A stretch of DNA of 64,000 nucleotides. Source: Tribonema minus. Lineage: Eukaryota > Sar > Xanthophyceae > Tribonematales > Tribonemataceae. Made by a program: the position numbers and the translations under genes. The DNA lies in NCBI GenBank assembly GCA_017506865.1, contig JAFCMP010000064.1, positions 1 to 64,000 on the forward strand. Direction: 5' to 3'. Below, piece after piece: positions 52,301 through 62,409 of the stretch. Numbering within the stretch: the first letter of the stretch is position 1; every line of letters begins with the position of its first letter. The notes under the pieces are model-generated. The model was given only the letters and a program-made list of their open reading frames with translations, did not search any database and was not told the DNA's origin.

Positions 52301-55300
52301 AGCCACCGAGCAGGTATGAATGTAGCACACAACCTCAACTTGACTCCATAATCACGTAAGACTTTCACAGGGCCTCTTTTGGCGCAAACTGTGCTTTGCA
52401 TTGGTGACAGCTAATAGTACTGGCGGCTGCCAGTGTACTTTAGTTACTAATTAAATTAATTAATGGTGCGCAGCCAGTGTTCAAGTGTACTCTGAAGCAT
52501 GCATATAGTAGTATGCGCCAATGTGTGTCAATCGCATGAATTTTCTGTTGCTTCGTGGCCAGAGATGCGTCAATGAAGCTGACATGCAAGAAAACTATGG
52601 ATGACAACAGCTCATGACACCAGGATGGCCTGAGAGCTGGAGTTGCCGTAGCTTTGACCTGGTCATGGTCAGTAGGCGCAGTTGGGGTGGGTGACCATTA
52701 ATCACCCACCTACTCTGACGAGGTACATGCGTAGCACATGTGTGCCCTCAGTTTCTAGCGAGGTAAGTTTCGACAAATGAATCGTCAATCGTCACGCAGG
52801 TTGAAACAACAGGTCAGAAATTGACAAGATCATCATGGTCTTTGGTGAGGGCAGAGGGGGGGCACCTGGTGCAGGCACTGCAGTCGAAGGTAGGCATGCG
52901 GCTGCATTGTCATGCAGAAACACCGAGTTTACATGATGCATGCTGAGAACTAATGCAGGATTATGAAGTCCTAGTCATTCAAACCTAATGACAATCACAG
53001 GTACTGCGAAGCATACACGTATGCCATGCTCCAATTCAACGCTCGAGTGATGATTTTGGCGCTTCAGAAGGTGATAACTTGATAGCATGGTCATTTACGG
53101 CTGGCTAAGTCATCCGCTCTGCAGGGTGCGATGTCAGATGTGTTGCGTGCCCGCTTGCACACAGCAGCATACCAACGGTGCGCTAAGGATACAGGTGCAG
53201 GTTTGTGCTTTTTTTCCAAACTCTAACCCTTATCCCAACCCTCAGCAGCGAGACCTCAATGCCGTATCTTTACTGCTCGGCATCTGGTGTCCAAACGTGA
53301 AATGACTGCAACAGAAGCCAACAAAGCACAGACCTCGCATCTCTTCGAGCTGATGTGCTTTGTCATGTGCGTTTTTGATTTCAAGTGCACTGCGCGTCAC
53401 CCCCCTCCACTGAGCCGCGAGGTGTTTCACGATCACAAGGGAGGCAACCGCGAGCACATTTGCTGCCATTCGTGACATCAACTGTGCGTTGTGGCCACCG
53501 GAGAAGCAGGAGGTGCTTCGCATCATCATGATTGAAAGATACAAACCCTGTGTGAACAGCTTCAGTTGCGCAGTAGGGCCAGGGTCTCGAATTTACATTA
53601 ACCTCAACTCGATAACCGTGGGGTTCGGGCTATGTGACGGCTGAGGATGGATTTGCTTTATACATGACTCAAACTGGCAGGCACTAATGAGTGGCAAAGT
53701 TTGAGAGGGTCCAGGCAGGGAGCAGGCAGCTTAGGGCTGCATGCAGGCGATGGTGCGAGTCATGGTTACGGTCAGGGCTCAGATCAGGAGGTTGAGCAAA
53801 GCACTCGCCTCGTAGGGAGGGGTGATACTCAGCTTGTGGCCCCGCGCCACATCAAGATGCTTGCTGCTTGAAGCAGTTGAGCTTGCATTTGGTCTAGGGT
53901 GGAGGTAACGTGCAGGTCCAGTGCGGCAGATGAGTCCAAACCCAGACTGCATTGATACGGTGTTTGCATTTGGACAACCAGGCCTATGCAGCTAGACTAA
54001 GTCTACACTCTGATTGTACAACCCCTATTGCCGTGGATAGCTCTGCAGGCAGGGTTGGATTCGAACCCTATTCTTAGGTCTTGAACTGAAAGAATTAATA
54101 CCTGGGTTTAGCTCATTGACCAGACTCTGCATGCCAAATGCATTATCAAAGTACCGAAGATAAGGTGATTTTGTACGCATGCATATGCGTTTTGGCCAGG
54201 CCTTGCTCGCACCCTGACCACACAGCTTTAATAGGGCTTGGTTAGGGTCAACAGGCTTTAGGTACAATCCTGCCCCAAGGATACCCCAGGAGCTTATAGC
54301 TCAAACCCAACTCGGTCACCTCAACGCTCTAATGATTGGGTGTGTTGACCCATCGTCCATGTAATGAAATTCACGTGTTGACCTTTACCCTGACCCCACG
54401 CCTTATGAATCTGCTCTACTTCAAATCGAAACTACAAAAGTGCCTTTGTTAATCAGTCGCCGCGCATTGCGTGAACGTCCCATACGTACTGCCCACATCA
54501 CTCCATTTGGAATCTAACCAAGCTTGGTGAAGCACTCTTGATTGTGCAGGGCAATGGGTTCTGTGCATAATTCGGTGTTTTGCCACTTGTGCATGTTTCG
54601 CTTTGTCCATTACAATATGTAATATCTCTAGAGCAGCGCATTGAGGGTCCGCGTCGCAACTGCAACAGTCATGGATGGTAACATGCCTGCGCAACATGTG
54701 CTCTTGCATGCGTGCTCCGACAGCTCAAATGCAGGTTCTTACCATGTGAAGAGACAAATGTCTAAGGTTTGACGTCAGACGCGGTGCTCACAGTTGAAGC
54801 TGAAGAACCATCAAGTTTATGTTGCCGCACATGTCTTGTGGCTTGTGGATGGTACTGTTGCCACCTGTAGTTTGCATTACGCCACCACATTTTCAAGAAT
54901 CCTCTGTCTCCACCTATGGTGTGCACGCTTAGAGCTATGTAGCTGTGATGACTGATCAGTGTTATGCACTTGCTGACGCGATCCTCGCTGACAGGGTACC
55001 TGCAGCATGCGCTCTACAAGTGACCGAAAGCAGCGCATTCGGTGTACAGGCAGTGCTGTAGCAAGACCCGAATTGGATCTGGGGCACAGCACGCACAAAG
55101 GGCGTGGGAGGATGGAGCTGGACACTGTTTCCTGTGCTGGTCGAGCAGCCAATTGGGGCCTGCTTCAGGAACGACATGTTGGTGTCTGATGTGAGTGAGT
55201 ACACTCGGGTGGGGGGGGTGGGGCGGCAAGGACTCTTGTGTGCGACAGTACTTCAAGAGGTGTCGTACAGTTGATGTGCACAACGGTCATGTACGCAGAT

Positions 55301-56199
55301 GCAGGACATATCTGTAGATGCACCAGATGTAGACGCACGTGCAGCGCAAGCAGCATAGATTTAGTGTGCGAGCAGTCAGAAGAGCAGCGCGGGCATCACA
55401 GCAATACACCCAAATATATGTTCATGGCATTCATGGCGTACGCGTGTCTTCGCGCGTGCTCGCATCCTCATATGCTTGTCATTGCCCAGGTGCATACGCT
55501 GCGCGCTCTGCCGCCTTTCACGTATACATGGTCTCCACTGCCTTTGCCTGTGGGCACACATAGGCCCTGTGCGGCGTGCCACAAGGTGTCATGCTGTAGG
55601 CCTTGCATGCTCGTATACCTTGCTCAGTGTGCTTCATGATCAATCCTGAAGCAAAAAAGTGTACCAGGGTCAATAGGGTTTTGCAGAGAGTCTACACAAC
55701 CCCATTGCCTCTGACGCGCCACGGCATTTGAACCGATCGTGGTGTCTGAAGCTCATGTCTGCTGTCGCTGTCCTTATGTATTTGCAAGTAGCATGCAGCA
55801 GCAAGGTATATGCCACAGGCTGATAAGCACAAATGGGGCAATAGCAGCAGCAGCAGCAGCGTGCCGGGCAATCCGATGCAAAAATTATGCATGCGCAAAT
55901 TGAGAGGTTTATTTGCAAGCTAGGGTTTAAACTGCAGGGCCCGGTATGCGGCACCAAAGCAGTGCTGGTGCATGCTGTGCACGTGTGACTGATGAACGAT
56001 GTGGCGCAACAGAGCGTACGGGCTCGATGCTGCAAGTTCGCGACTTCATGGATCGGTACACGAGGGCCATTTCCATTGAGCAAGCAGGCCCGGGCAGCAC
56101 TCCATGGATGCCACGCACACTTCCGGCAGGAACAAAGCCTTGTGCTTGACAACAAAGGCTACTCGACTTGCAGCGGCAGCATTGTAACCTAAGGCTTAC
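49304..56199. other. Gene-poor region of about 6.9 kb
   Basis: No gene recognised on either strand. Minor contents: an AT-rich patch at 52,440-52,465, telomere-like single units near 51,300 and 53,225, a GCA repeat near 55,845-55,860, and many short unconvincing frames. One minus-strand frame at about 53,300-53,540 (NVLAVASLVIVKHLAAQWRG) could be an isolated exon with one hydrophobic helix, but splice signals do not decide it. Confidence 0.45.
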
Positions 56200-56580
56200 T
56201 CAAACCTCCCCCTGAAGCGCACCTGCTGCCGTGCAGGCAGCCCCTGCACATGAAATCCATGGGTGCTGCAGAAGCTCCACTGCCGATTCGCGCACGTCTT
56301 TCGCATGGGCAGAAACAATGCCCAGAAAATTGCGGGCATTGTCGCTGATGGCAAGGTTGACGTATTGGCGCAGCATCACCCCCATGCAGTGTAGATCTGA
56401 AGCAACCGTGTACAAGCTGCCAACGAGAGCGTGCGGACCCCAGTGCGCAGGCGGATGTGCCATCGCTGGTTTGCCATCCGCCCGGGCACACATCTCAAGA
56501 TCCAGCAGATAAAAGCGGCTTGCAGACTCCATGTCGCACGCTAAGTTGGGCCAGCGCAGGTCCCGGTGGACCAGCTCAGC
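56200..56580 (-). CDS. Protein-kinase-like C-lobe exon
   Basis: Begins after a GTTGCTGCAG acceptor and ends at a stop near 56,200 (127 residues). The catalytic loop reads LVHRDLRWPNLA (HRD and the metal-binding Asn kept). The DFG site reads LLDLEM, so Phe and Gly differ. The region corresponding to helix F is TVASDLHCMGVML, and it ends with AVELLQHPWI, the typical last helix. The N-lobe with the ATP-anchoring Lys is not in this exon. The HRDLR-PN pattern resembles atypical kinases common in algae, oomycetes and other protists. It faces the LINE-B insertion at 56,683-61,039, so its earlier exons may lie beyond that element; I see none there. Confidence 0.6.
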   Translation of the reverse strand, partial: AELVHRDLRWPNLACDMESASRFYLLDLEMCARADGKPAMAHPPAHWGPHALVGSLYTVASDLHCMGVMLRQYVNLAISDNARNFLGIVSAHAKDVRESAVELLQHPWISCAGAACTAAGALQGEV

Positions 56581-56899
56581 CTGCAGCAACGTGCACCAGA
56601 AGCAGCAGCACACAGCAGCGTCGTTTTTGACGTAGGTGTTTTGCGAAAACCTTGATGTAAAGTACTTCCTTGGCCTGTGCACGTATGGACTTGTATTTAT
56701 AAAGGCCCAAGGGAGGCCGGGTTGCCTATGCAATCGATAAGCTTGCGTCAACGCAGCAGCCTAGTCTGCGCTCTGCCCTAGGAGCTTGGATACCGGCGCC
56801 GCAACACAGCCCAGCATTCGCGCTCCACGTGTGTACGCCATGACGCGCTCCGCCAACTCCTGCGCCAGCGATATGCTCAGCTCAATGAGGATCTGACGC

Positions 56900-58762
56900 T
56901 TAGCTAACCCAGCCTTGCGTAACACATCTGCCTTCCCCCCCCCTGAGCACAGGCTGAGTGCATTGCCAACTCCTTAACAAAAAGGCTTGTCTGCTTGCCC
57001 AGCCGTGCCGTCCGTACGACTCCTGCACGAATGGCACAAAAGCCCAAGATGACGTCAAGGTGCCGGTGTGGTGCTTGACCTTCGCGTCCTCCCCCACCCC
57101 AGCAGCATAGCCGTCCGTGTTTGAGGCATTTGTTTTGCCTGTCAGGTACGAGCTCGCTGTGGGCGCGCGCACACTTGTGTCTAGCACTATTCCCTTGTTA
57201 CGGTATGCACTGCTAAAGTGCAGACACCCTGGGTCAATGACTGTGTCCGCCCGATACCCCGGTACCTTGAAGACGCTAGCGTCCTCATTGCGGACAATAG
57301 AGACATGGTGCTGTCTCAAGATGCGCTGCAGGCACCGCTTTTGGGCAGTGTGTGTCGCGTTGTGCCCCCGTATGTGCTGGCTGGGGCAGCTGATCGCATG
57401 CGTGGAGGTGGGGCTCACGTCACTGCACCGCCATGGGCACACCTCGCCCTGTATGCCCCACCCGTCTATGAAGATCGCAACCAAAATCATCGTGGCTGCT
57501 GCCATACTGGACATGGGCGCCGCACCCGGGCGGTCATTGGCAGTGGCTGGCACGCTCATCCACGCCATTGCCCCGGACGCACGCTGGCTGCGCAGCTGCG
57601 CCAGGACCCGCGCGCTAGCCTGTTGGCGGCGGCGGCTGGTGTCGCGCGAGTCACCAATAGGTGCAGCCTCCGTCGGCTTGCCCACGGCACCAGCCGAGGC
57701 AGCCTCTAGGTCCTCCACCAGGCAATCCTCGTATCGACGTCGAAGAACATTTGAAAGGCCGGCTTGTAGTCCGTGCGTGAAGTGACCGCGCCGGCGGCGG
57801 GGCACTACCTTCCTGCAGATCTCGTCAGCATAGGCCTCCCAGTCGTCGTCGTGGTCCTCCTGCCCGCCGCTGCAGCTGCTTTCTTCCGCGCTAATTTGTG
57901 TTTTAGCGGGCGTGGAAGGGGCAGCCGCGGCAGCGGCTTGAGGGCCAGGTATGGTCGCCGCCGCAGCGGCCGCCTCGGCGCCAGGCACAATGCCGTGGGT
58001 GTGTGGGGCTGGCTCAGTGGTCACCGTCTCCGTGACGGCAGTTGCGGCGTAGATCGCTTGCACCGCAGTGGGGAGCGTCGACGCTGCGGCCGTCGTATCT
58101 GCTGCCCACCGTAGCAACGATGCTGGGAGCTGCTCGGCCACAGCTGTGCGTGATTTTTCGCCGCCATCAGCTGTCAGCGCTCGCGTAGAGCGTCGCACGG
58201 CCTCGATGATTGGCGGCAGTCCCTGGTCCTCGCGTATTGCGCATGAGTGCTGCGCGAACCAGGTGACTGCGCCGTGTTCGTCAGTGCCGAGCCTCAGGGC
58301 CCCTGCTGCCACAGTGGCATGAATTATTGCCGGCCGCAGTGTTGTGCATGCCTGGGCCGTGTATGCGGCTGGTGCCAGTAGCCCCAAAAGCGGCATGCCC
58401 AGACCGCCTCGTCGCTCCGGCAACCGTGACGCCCGCAGTGGCACTGCGATGTCCGTGAGTTCTGGCGGGCCCAAGCGCGGCAATACCAGCACGCTGCCAT
58501 TGCTGGCTTCCTCATTGTCACCAGCAGTGCAGGCGGCCAGCAGGTGTGACTTCATGGCTGCCGCGGTAGCGCAGCCGTGCAGGTGCAGCATGCGTTCGAG
58601 CGTCCATGCACAGAACCCGTCAAACGCGTGCAACCATGTCTCACTCAAAGCCGTGTCAACGACCCGAGCTAAGAAGCCCATGCGCTTCGTCAGTGACCTG
58701 CGCAGAATGAACTGTGCTGCCTGTAGGTGATGCCGCGCCATTCCAGCTAGCTGCCACGACAA
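56900..58762 (-). CDS. LINE-B C-terminal region: RT thumb, CCHC and restriction-like endonuclease
   Basis: In frame with the RT after one TGA. Starts with the helical thumb-like part (ILRRSLTKRMGFLARVVDTA; SETWLHAFDGFCAWTLERML). A CCHC-like motif CPWRCSDVSPTSTHAISC (C-x3-C-x8-H-x3-C) at about 57,405-57,460 immediately precedes the endonuclease-like domain. That domain shows GYRADTVIDP, GIVLDTSVRAP and EDAKVKHHTG, the spacing expected of a PD-(D/E)XK core, then FVPFVQESYGRHG. Another frame takes over near 56,900 (LSISLAQELAERVMAYTRGA) and ends QSAD and a stop at about 56,765. The endonuclease nicks the target strand to prime reverse transcription. Confidence 0.8.
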   Translation of the reverse strand: MSWQLAGMARHHLQAAQFILRRSLTKRMGFLARVVDTALSETWLHAFDGFCAWTLERMLHLHGCATAAAMKSHLLAACTAGDNEEASNGSVLVLPRLGPPELTDIAVPLRASRLPERRGGLGMPLLGLLAPAAYTAQACTTLRPAIIHATVAAGALRLGTDEHGAVTWFAQHSCAIREDQGLPPIIEAVRRSTRALTADGGEKSRTAVAEQLPASLLRWAADTTAAASTLPTAVQAIYAATAVTETVTTEPAPHTHGIVPGAEAAAAAATIPGPQAAAAAAPSTPAKTQISAEESSCSGGQEDHDDDWEAYADEICRKVVPRRRRGHFTHGLQAGLSNVLRRRYEDCLVEDLEAASAGAVGKPTEAAPIGDSRDTSRRRQQASARVLAQLRSQRASGAMAWMSVPATANDRPGAAPMSSMAAATMILVAIFIDGWGIQGEVCPWRCSDVSPTSTHAISCPSQHIRGHNATHTAQKRCLQRILRQHHVSIVRNEDASVFKVPGYRADTVIDPGCLHFSSAYRNKGIVLDTSVRAPTASSYLTGKTNASNTDGYAAGVGEDAKVKHHTGTLTSSWAFVPFVQESYGRHGWASRQAFLLRSWQCTQPVLRGGEGRCVTQGWVS

Positions 58763-59908
58763 TCACCATGTCCCTGCGTCAACAAGACGCTTGCTCATGG
58801 CAGCATGCACATAGGCTGGGTGCCCTACCGGTACCCCGACCGACGTAAAGCCCTGACTGGATTCTGGCATGGTGGCGTCCACAAGCGGTATGTCAAGGGC
58901 GCGCAGGCGTGCTCTGGCCGCTTCATCAAACACTGTGCCGCGCATGGCAATGGCCAGCGACTTGTCTGGTCGAACGCGTAGGCCCCCTGCCGCCAGCCGG
59001 CGGATCACCTCTGCCACCCCAGCGGCCGCTGCATCGTCGAAATAGGCAGCTTGCAGCACGTTGAGGTCATCCAGGAAAGCACAGTGCGGGGCTGGCGGTT
59101 CCGCTGTGCTGTGGCCGTAGGCCGGCATACTGCCGGGCGTCGCATTCACTCCATCAGGGTAGAAGAGTAGGAAGGCCGCTGCCACTGCAAAGTACAGCGG
59201 CCCTAGAGGGTCCCCTTGCTGGCACCCTAGGTGGGAGCAGATAATGCGAGCTTCACCGTTCACCTCCACCCGCATCTCTGGGGCAGTGTCACCACAGTAT
59301 ACGGACTCAAAGTGCGGGAGCAGCTCCGGACAGAAGAGCATAAGCCCCCGCACAATGGCGGCGCGATCCACACTGTTAAATGCGTTCTCACAGTCCAGCT
59401 GGATTGTGGTGCCATACAGCTCGTGCCACACGCGCGCGCGCGCTGCCACATGCTCGACGCCAGACCGGTATCCTACGCCAAACTGCGACATGGAGGCCAG
59501 CAGCCCCGATATCTTGCCCTTGACACTCCGTGCCGCTGTGGACCCGAGGAGTCTGCGCCAGACACTGGAGCAGGCGATCGGACGCCGCTTCTGTCCTATG
59601 CCTGAGAGGGCCGCGGCGCGGAGAAGCCGCAACGGTTGCGATTGCTCCGGCAGCAGTTCGGGCTCAACAAGCAGCGTCGTGAACACCTTGGCCAGGTGAT
59701 GGGCGAATGCCGGTTCCATCACATCTGATTCTGAATCACCAGCTAGACTAAGTCCTGGCGAGGCACTGCCCACGGGGCGGGTGGCTGCTTTCACTGGTGC
59801 ACCAGGCCTGGCGGCCATCAAGAGGTGTTCATAGCGTAGGCCGTCCAGCCCTCCTGCCTTACCCACCCCTGCTGCGGACAAGGTCGACAGTATGTCTGTC
59901 GCCTCCAC
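58763..59908 (-). CDS. LINE-B reverse transcriptase region
   Basis: Non-LTR RT motifs in order: KAGGLDGLRYEHLL (RT0/1-like), IGQKRRPIACSSVWRRLLGS (RT2), IQLDCENAFNSVDRAAIVRG (motif A), CSHLGCQQGDPLGPLYFAVA (motif B) and CAFLDDLNVLQAAY (motif C with DD; Leu replaces the usual Ala/Val before it). RT copies the RNA by target-primed reverse transcription. The frame ends at a single TGA after RLVDAGTW, and the next codons in the same frame continue the protein, so this is one in-frame nonsense codon. The frame upstream of 59,908 is also broken. Confidence 0.88.
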   Translation of the reverse strand: MEATDILSTLSAAGVGKAGGLDGLRYEHLLMAARPGAPVKAATRPVGSASPGLSLAGDSESDVMEPAFAHHLAKVFTTLLVEPELLPEQSQPLRLLRAAALSGIGQKRRPIACSSVWRRLLGSTAARSVKGKISGLLASMSQFGVGYRSGVEHVAARARVWHELYGTTIQLDCENAFNSVDRAAIVRGLMLFCPELLPHFESVYCGDTAPEMRVEVNGEARIICSHLGCQQGDPLGPLYFAVAAAFLLFYPDGVNATPGSMPAYGHSTAEPPAPHCAFLDDLNVLQAAYFDDAAAAGVAEVIRRLAAGGLRVRPDKSLAIAMRGTVFDEAARARLRALDIPLVDATMPESSQGFTSVGVPVGHPAYVHAAMSKRLVDAGTW

Positions 59909-60517
59909 CTCGAGGCGCCGTCTGGCTGCGCTGGCAGCGTCCTCAGGCCTATCGCTGTGATCATGTGCCTGACCCGATTCGAAGACAGGACTGCCGCTGC
60001 CAGCTGGCCCGGCCCGGCGGTCGTTGCTACCCCTGCGCTGTGTAAGCAGTGCCGCCGGGCGTCGCGTACCAGGCCGCGCACTTGCTCCATTGGCGTATCG
60101 ACTACCCCCGGCCGGGTGCCAGTTTCAGGGTGCTTTGCTGCCAGCACCTGTGCCGTGACCTCGTCTGCTGGGGCGCATGCTTCACGCGCCTCTAGTCGTG
60201 CGGCAGCCAAGCCTACCCCCCGTCGCTTGCCTGAGAGGGCAGCGCATGCTGTTTGCTGCCTGGAGTCAGCCTCCGTCCAGTCGGCATCGAAGTTCGTTTG
60301 TGCCGACGCCGTTACGTTACAGACGCCGCCGCCGCGTTGTTTGGTTTGGGGGCCCGCAGCGTCGCTGCTGCTGACAGCGTCTTTCTCAGTAGCTCCGCGA
60401 AGTCGCCAGACAGCAACGCTGCCAGCCGGGCCGCAGGCGGCATACCGGTTCCCTCCGGTTGCCTACCAAAGGCCATTGCTGCTAGCAGGTGCAGCAGCAG
60501 CCTGTAGCGGCGCTGCA

Positions 60518-60994
60518 CTAGAGTCTGAGAAACCTGATGAGCAAACGCCCCGGCACCATGGTGGAGGCGCACCCGACGCGGCGTGCCGCCTCACGTGCAC
60601 TGTCTGTGGCGTCCGCCAGTAGTCGTGTGGCGTGCTCCACTAGCCGTGCCCACTGGGTGCACTGCAGCTGAGTGCGAAAGGGGTTGGCAGTCGTGGTGAA
60701 CCGCAGCAGCAGTAGATCCGCCTCATTGGTCTGGTCAAGTGCGTGGACGACCGAGGGCGTCGAGAGGTCCCAAGCCAGGGATGCTCGTGCCTGGGGCTTT
60801 GAGGGCCTGCCACAGTGACTGGTGGTGGTGGTCGGGGGGGGCGGTGACGCGGCATCGTCCGGCGGGTCCACGTCCATGCCCGCCCATCCCACGGCCGTCC
60901 CGTGGGGGGGGCTGCTGTCCTGCAGCCTCAGGCTGTCAGACTGAGTGCGGCTGCCGGCGCTGCTAGTCGGTGCCGCAGCAGCCTGTGCACTCAT
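60518..60994 (-). CDS. LINE-B ORF, N-terminal region
   Basis: Starts at the first ATG, 45 bp inside the element. About 95 low-complexity residues (Ser, Pro, Thr, Asp) are followed by a helical part (WARLVEHATRLLADATDSAR; ASTMVPGRLLIRF). It closes near 60,518, and coding character continues in another frame (LLLHLLAAMAFGRQPEGTGM; SGDFAELLRKTL). No zinc-finger DNA-binding domain is visible, unlike R2 elements. Confidence 0.6.
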   Translation of the reverse strand: MSAQAAAAPTSSAGSRTQSDSLRLQDSSPPHGTAVGWAGMDVDPPDDAASPPPPTTTTSHCGRPSKPQARASLAWDLSTPSVVHALDQTNEADLLLLRFTTTANPFRTQLQCTQWARLVEHATRLLADATDSAREAARRVGCASTMVPGRLLIRFLRL

Positions 60995-61046
60995 TGCAGG
61001 CGCTGTGAAGCCTGGCTTGTGCAGCAGGGGCTAATAGTATGTGCAC

Positions 61047-61422
61047 GCTATATTTGGTGACACCCCTCAGGCTGGAAAGAAGGGAACAAAAACTCACAAG
61101 GGTGTGGCACGCAAAAAAGAGGTGAATAGGAAGCTTAGAAGTGAAGGCCTAAGCAGCTTGCGCCTCTTCTTATCTTCCTCCCATCCCTCACTTGTAGCGT
61201 TGCCCTGAAGTTACTTAGTTTGTCTGCTGCACGTGCTCCCTTCAAGCGCCCCAAGTGTGTTCTGCAGGGTTGGATCTATGTGTCATGTGATGTGCTAGTT
61301 ATGCAGTTAGGGTTAGCAGTACGCCATTGCTCTCTTGGCAGGCATCAGTGACCATGCATGTCCACTGTGTCAAGCCATGCTGAGATTTAAAGTGTTGTGC
61401 CCGAGGTTATGTACAAGGAGCA
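61047..61422. other. Short intergenic region
   Basis: No gene recognised; it contains one telomere-like unit near 61,308. Upstream exons of the next gene could lie here but are not evident. Confidence 0.4.
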
Positions 61423-61673
61423 TTGCCACCAGCAGCGGTCAGCGGAGGGATATTGTATGGTTGTAACGGTGTGTGGCAGCAAGGCGTGATCCACACAGAT
61501 ACGCAGCAGTTCCTGCCGGCTCCTCTCACGCGCATCATCATGTGGACTGATGGGTGCGCTAAGCAGTACAAGGGCAAGAGAAACTTCAAGTTTGTCGCCG
61601 CAGCCGCCGAGGAGCTAGGCTGCGAGGGGCCTGACCTTCGAGCACAACTTCTTCCCCACTGCGCACGGCAAAG
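61423..61673 (+). CDS. Transposase-like protein, exon with SDG/HGKG-type core (first part)
   Basis: The frame reads RIIMWTDGCAKQYKGKRNFK and FVAAAAEELG, then a one-base shift near 61,630 leads to LTFEHNFFPTAHGK before a GTGAGTC donor (phase 1). The pattern (S/T)DG-x-x-QYK-...-F-...-HNFF-...-HGKG-DG-G is shared by a widespread set of uncharacterised, probably transposase-derived eukaryotic proteins in which the Asp and the HGKG motif look catalytic. Family name not known to me. The start of the exon is uncertain, and the 5' exons are missing or unrecognised. Confidence 0.55.
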
Positions 61674-61944
61674 GTGAGTCACTGTATTATTTATGATGAA
61701 ACCATTGTCAAGTGCATGTGCAATTGGCAGCCGCACTAAAACTGTAAGGACACCATGGTGATTTGTCTGCGTGGGTACAGCAGGCCGTTGGCATCAGATT
61801 TACTCATTCTAGCCACGCATTTCACGTTCATGTGCATTTGTGCCAGCCTCCCGCGTTACTTGCAGATGTATGCTGGTGGTTCATCCTTTTTGATAACGAA
61901 GCCTGCCACCCATTTCTCTGCACGGTCCTGTTTGTCTGCCTCAG

Positions 61945-62171
61945 GTCCACACGATGGCATTGGTGCTGTCGTCAAAAAGAAGCTGCGACTCGGGAAGCGG
62001 GCCGGCGTGCGCATCACCAACGCACAAACGGCAGCCGCTTATCTCAAGCAGCAGCTGACGGCACCTGCTGATGATGCAGAGGGCATAGAGAGGCGGAAGG
62101 AGTTCCTAGCCAATTGGACTCCCTATAGGATTAAGAGTTTTGAGATTATCCATGGGAGGCAGGGGGAGTGA
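61945..62171 (+). CDS. Transposase-like protein, second exon
   Basis: The acceptor CTGCCTCAG joins in phase: G plus GT gives Gly, producing HGKGPHDGIGAVVKKKLRLG across the junction. It continues RITNAQTAAAYLKQQL and LANWTPYRIKSFEIIHGRQG to a stop at 62,171. In another frame at about 62,285-62,400 a Cys-rich tail follows (RQASCYCVACRDGPYTEC), resembling the Cys motif that ends related proteins, so a frameshift probably separates it. The exact splice fit supports a real, once-expressed gene. Confidence 0.65.
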
Positions 62172-62409
62172 CGAGGACTGATGGCTCTGGGGTTGGAATC
62201 GGAGGCACAATGTCGGCAAATCAGCTCGAGGGCGGCCCCGCTGCTCGGAAAGCGCAACGGCGTCCTGATCCCACTCGGTACCCGTTGATCGTACGCCAGG
62301 CCTCTTGCTATTGCGTAGCTTGCCGCGACGGTCCTTATACAGAGTGCGTATCATTCAGGAGCGGATTTGGGGACTTTGTTTGTCAGCGAACGCTAGATTT
62401 TGACGTTGA

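Larger units (their letters stand above)
56683..61039 (-). mobile_element. LINE-B, apparently full-length RLE-type non-LTR retrotransposon
   Basis: 4,357 bp flanked by TGTGCAC at 56,676-56,682 and 61,040-61,046. Minus-strand order: a 45-bp 5' leader, the N-terminal region from MSAQAAAAPTSS (60,994), RT, a CCHC motif, a restriction-like endonuclease domain, a stop near 56,765 and a 3' UTR ending AAGTCCATAC. RT followed by CCHC and a PD-(D/E)XK-like domain is the layout of the R2-type (RLE) group, which often inserts at specific sites. The copy is inactive as read: it has an in-frame TGA and several frameshifts. Confidence 0.88.

Noticed and set aside
56200-56751. Kinase frame extended upstream through MTQAYRLHRQPGLPWAF
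   Set aside because: That part is the LINE-B 3' tail read in frame, not kinase; the exon starts at the acceptor near 56,580.
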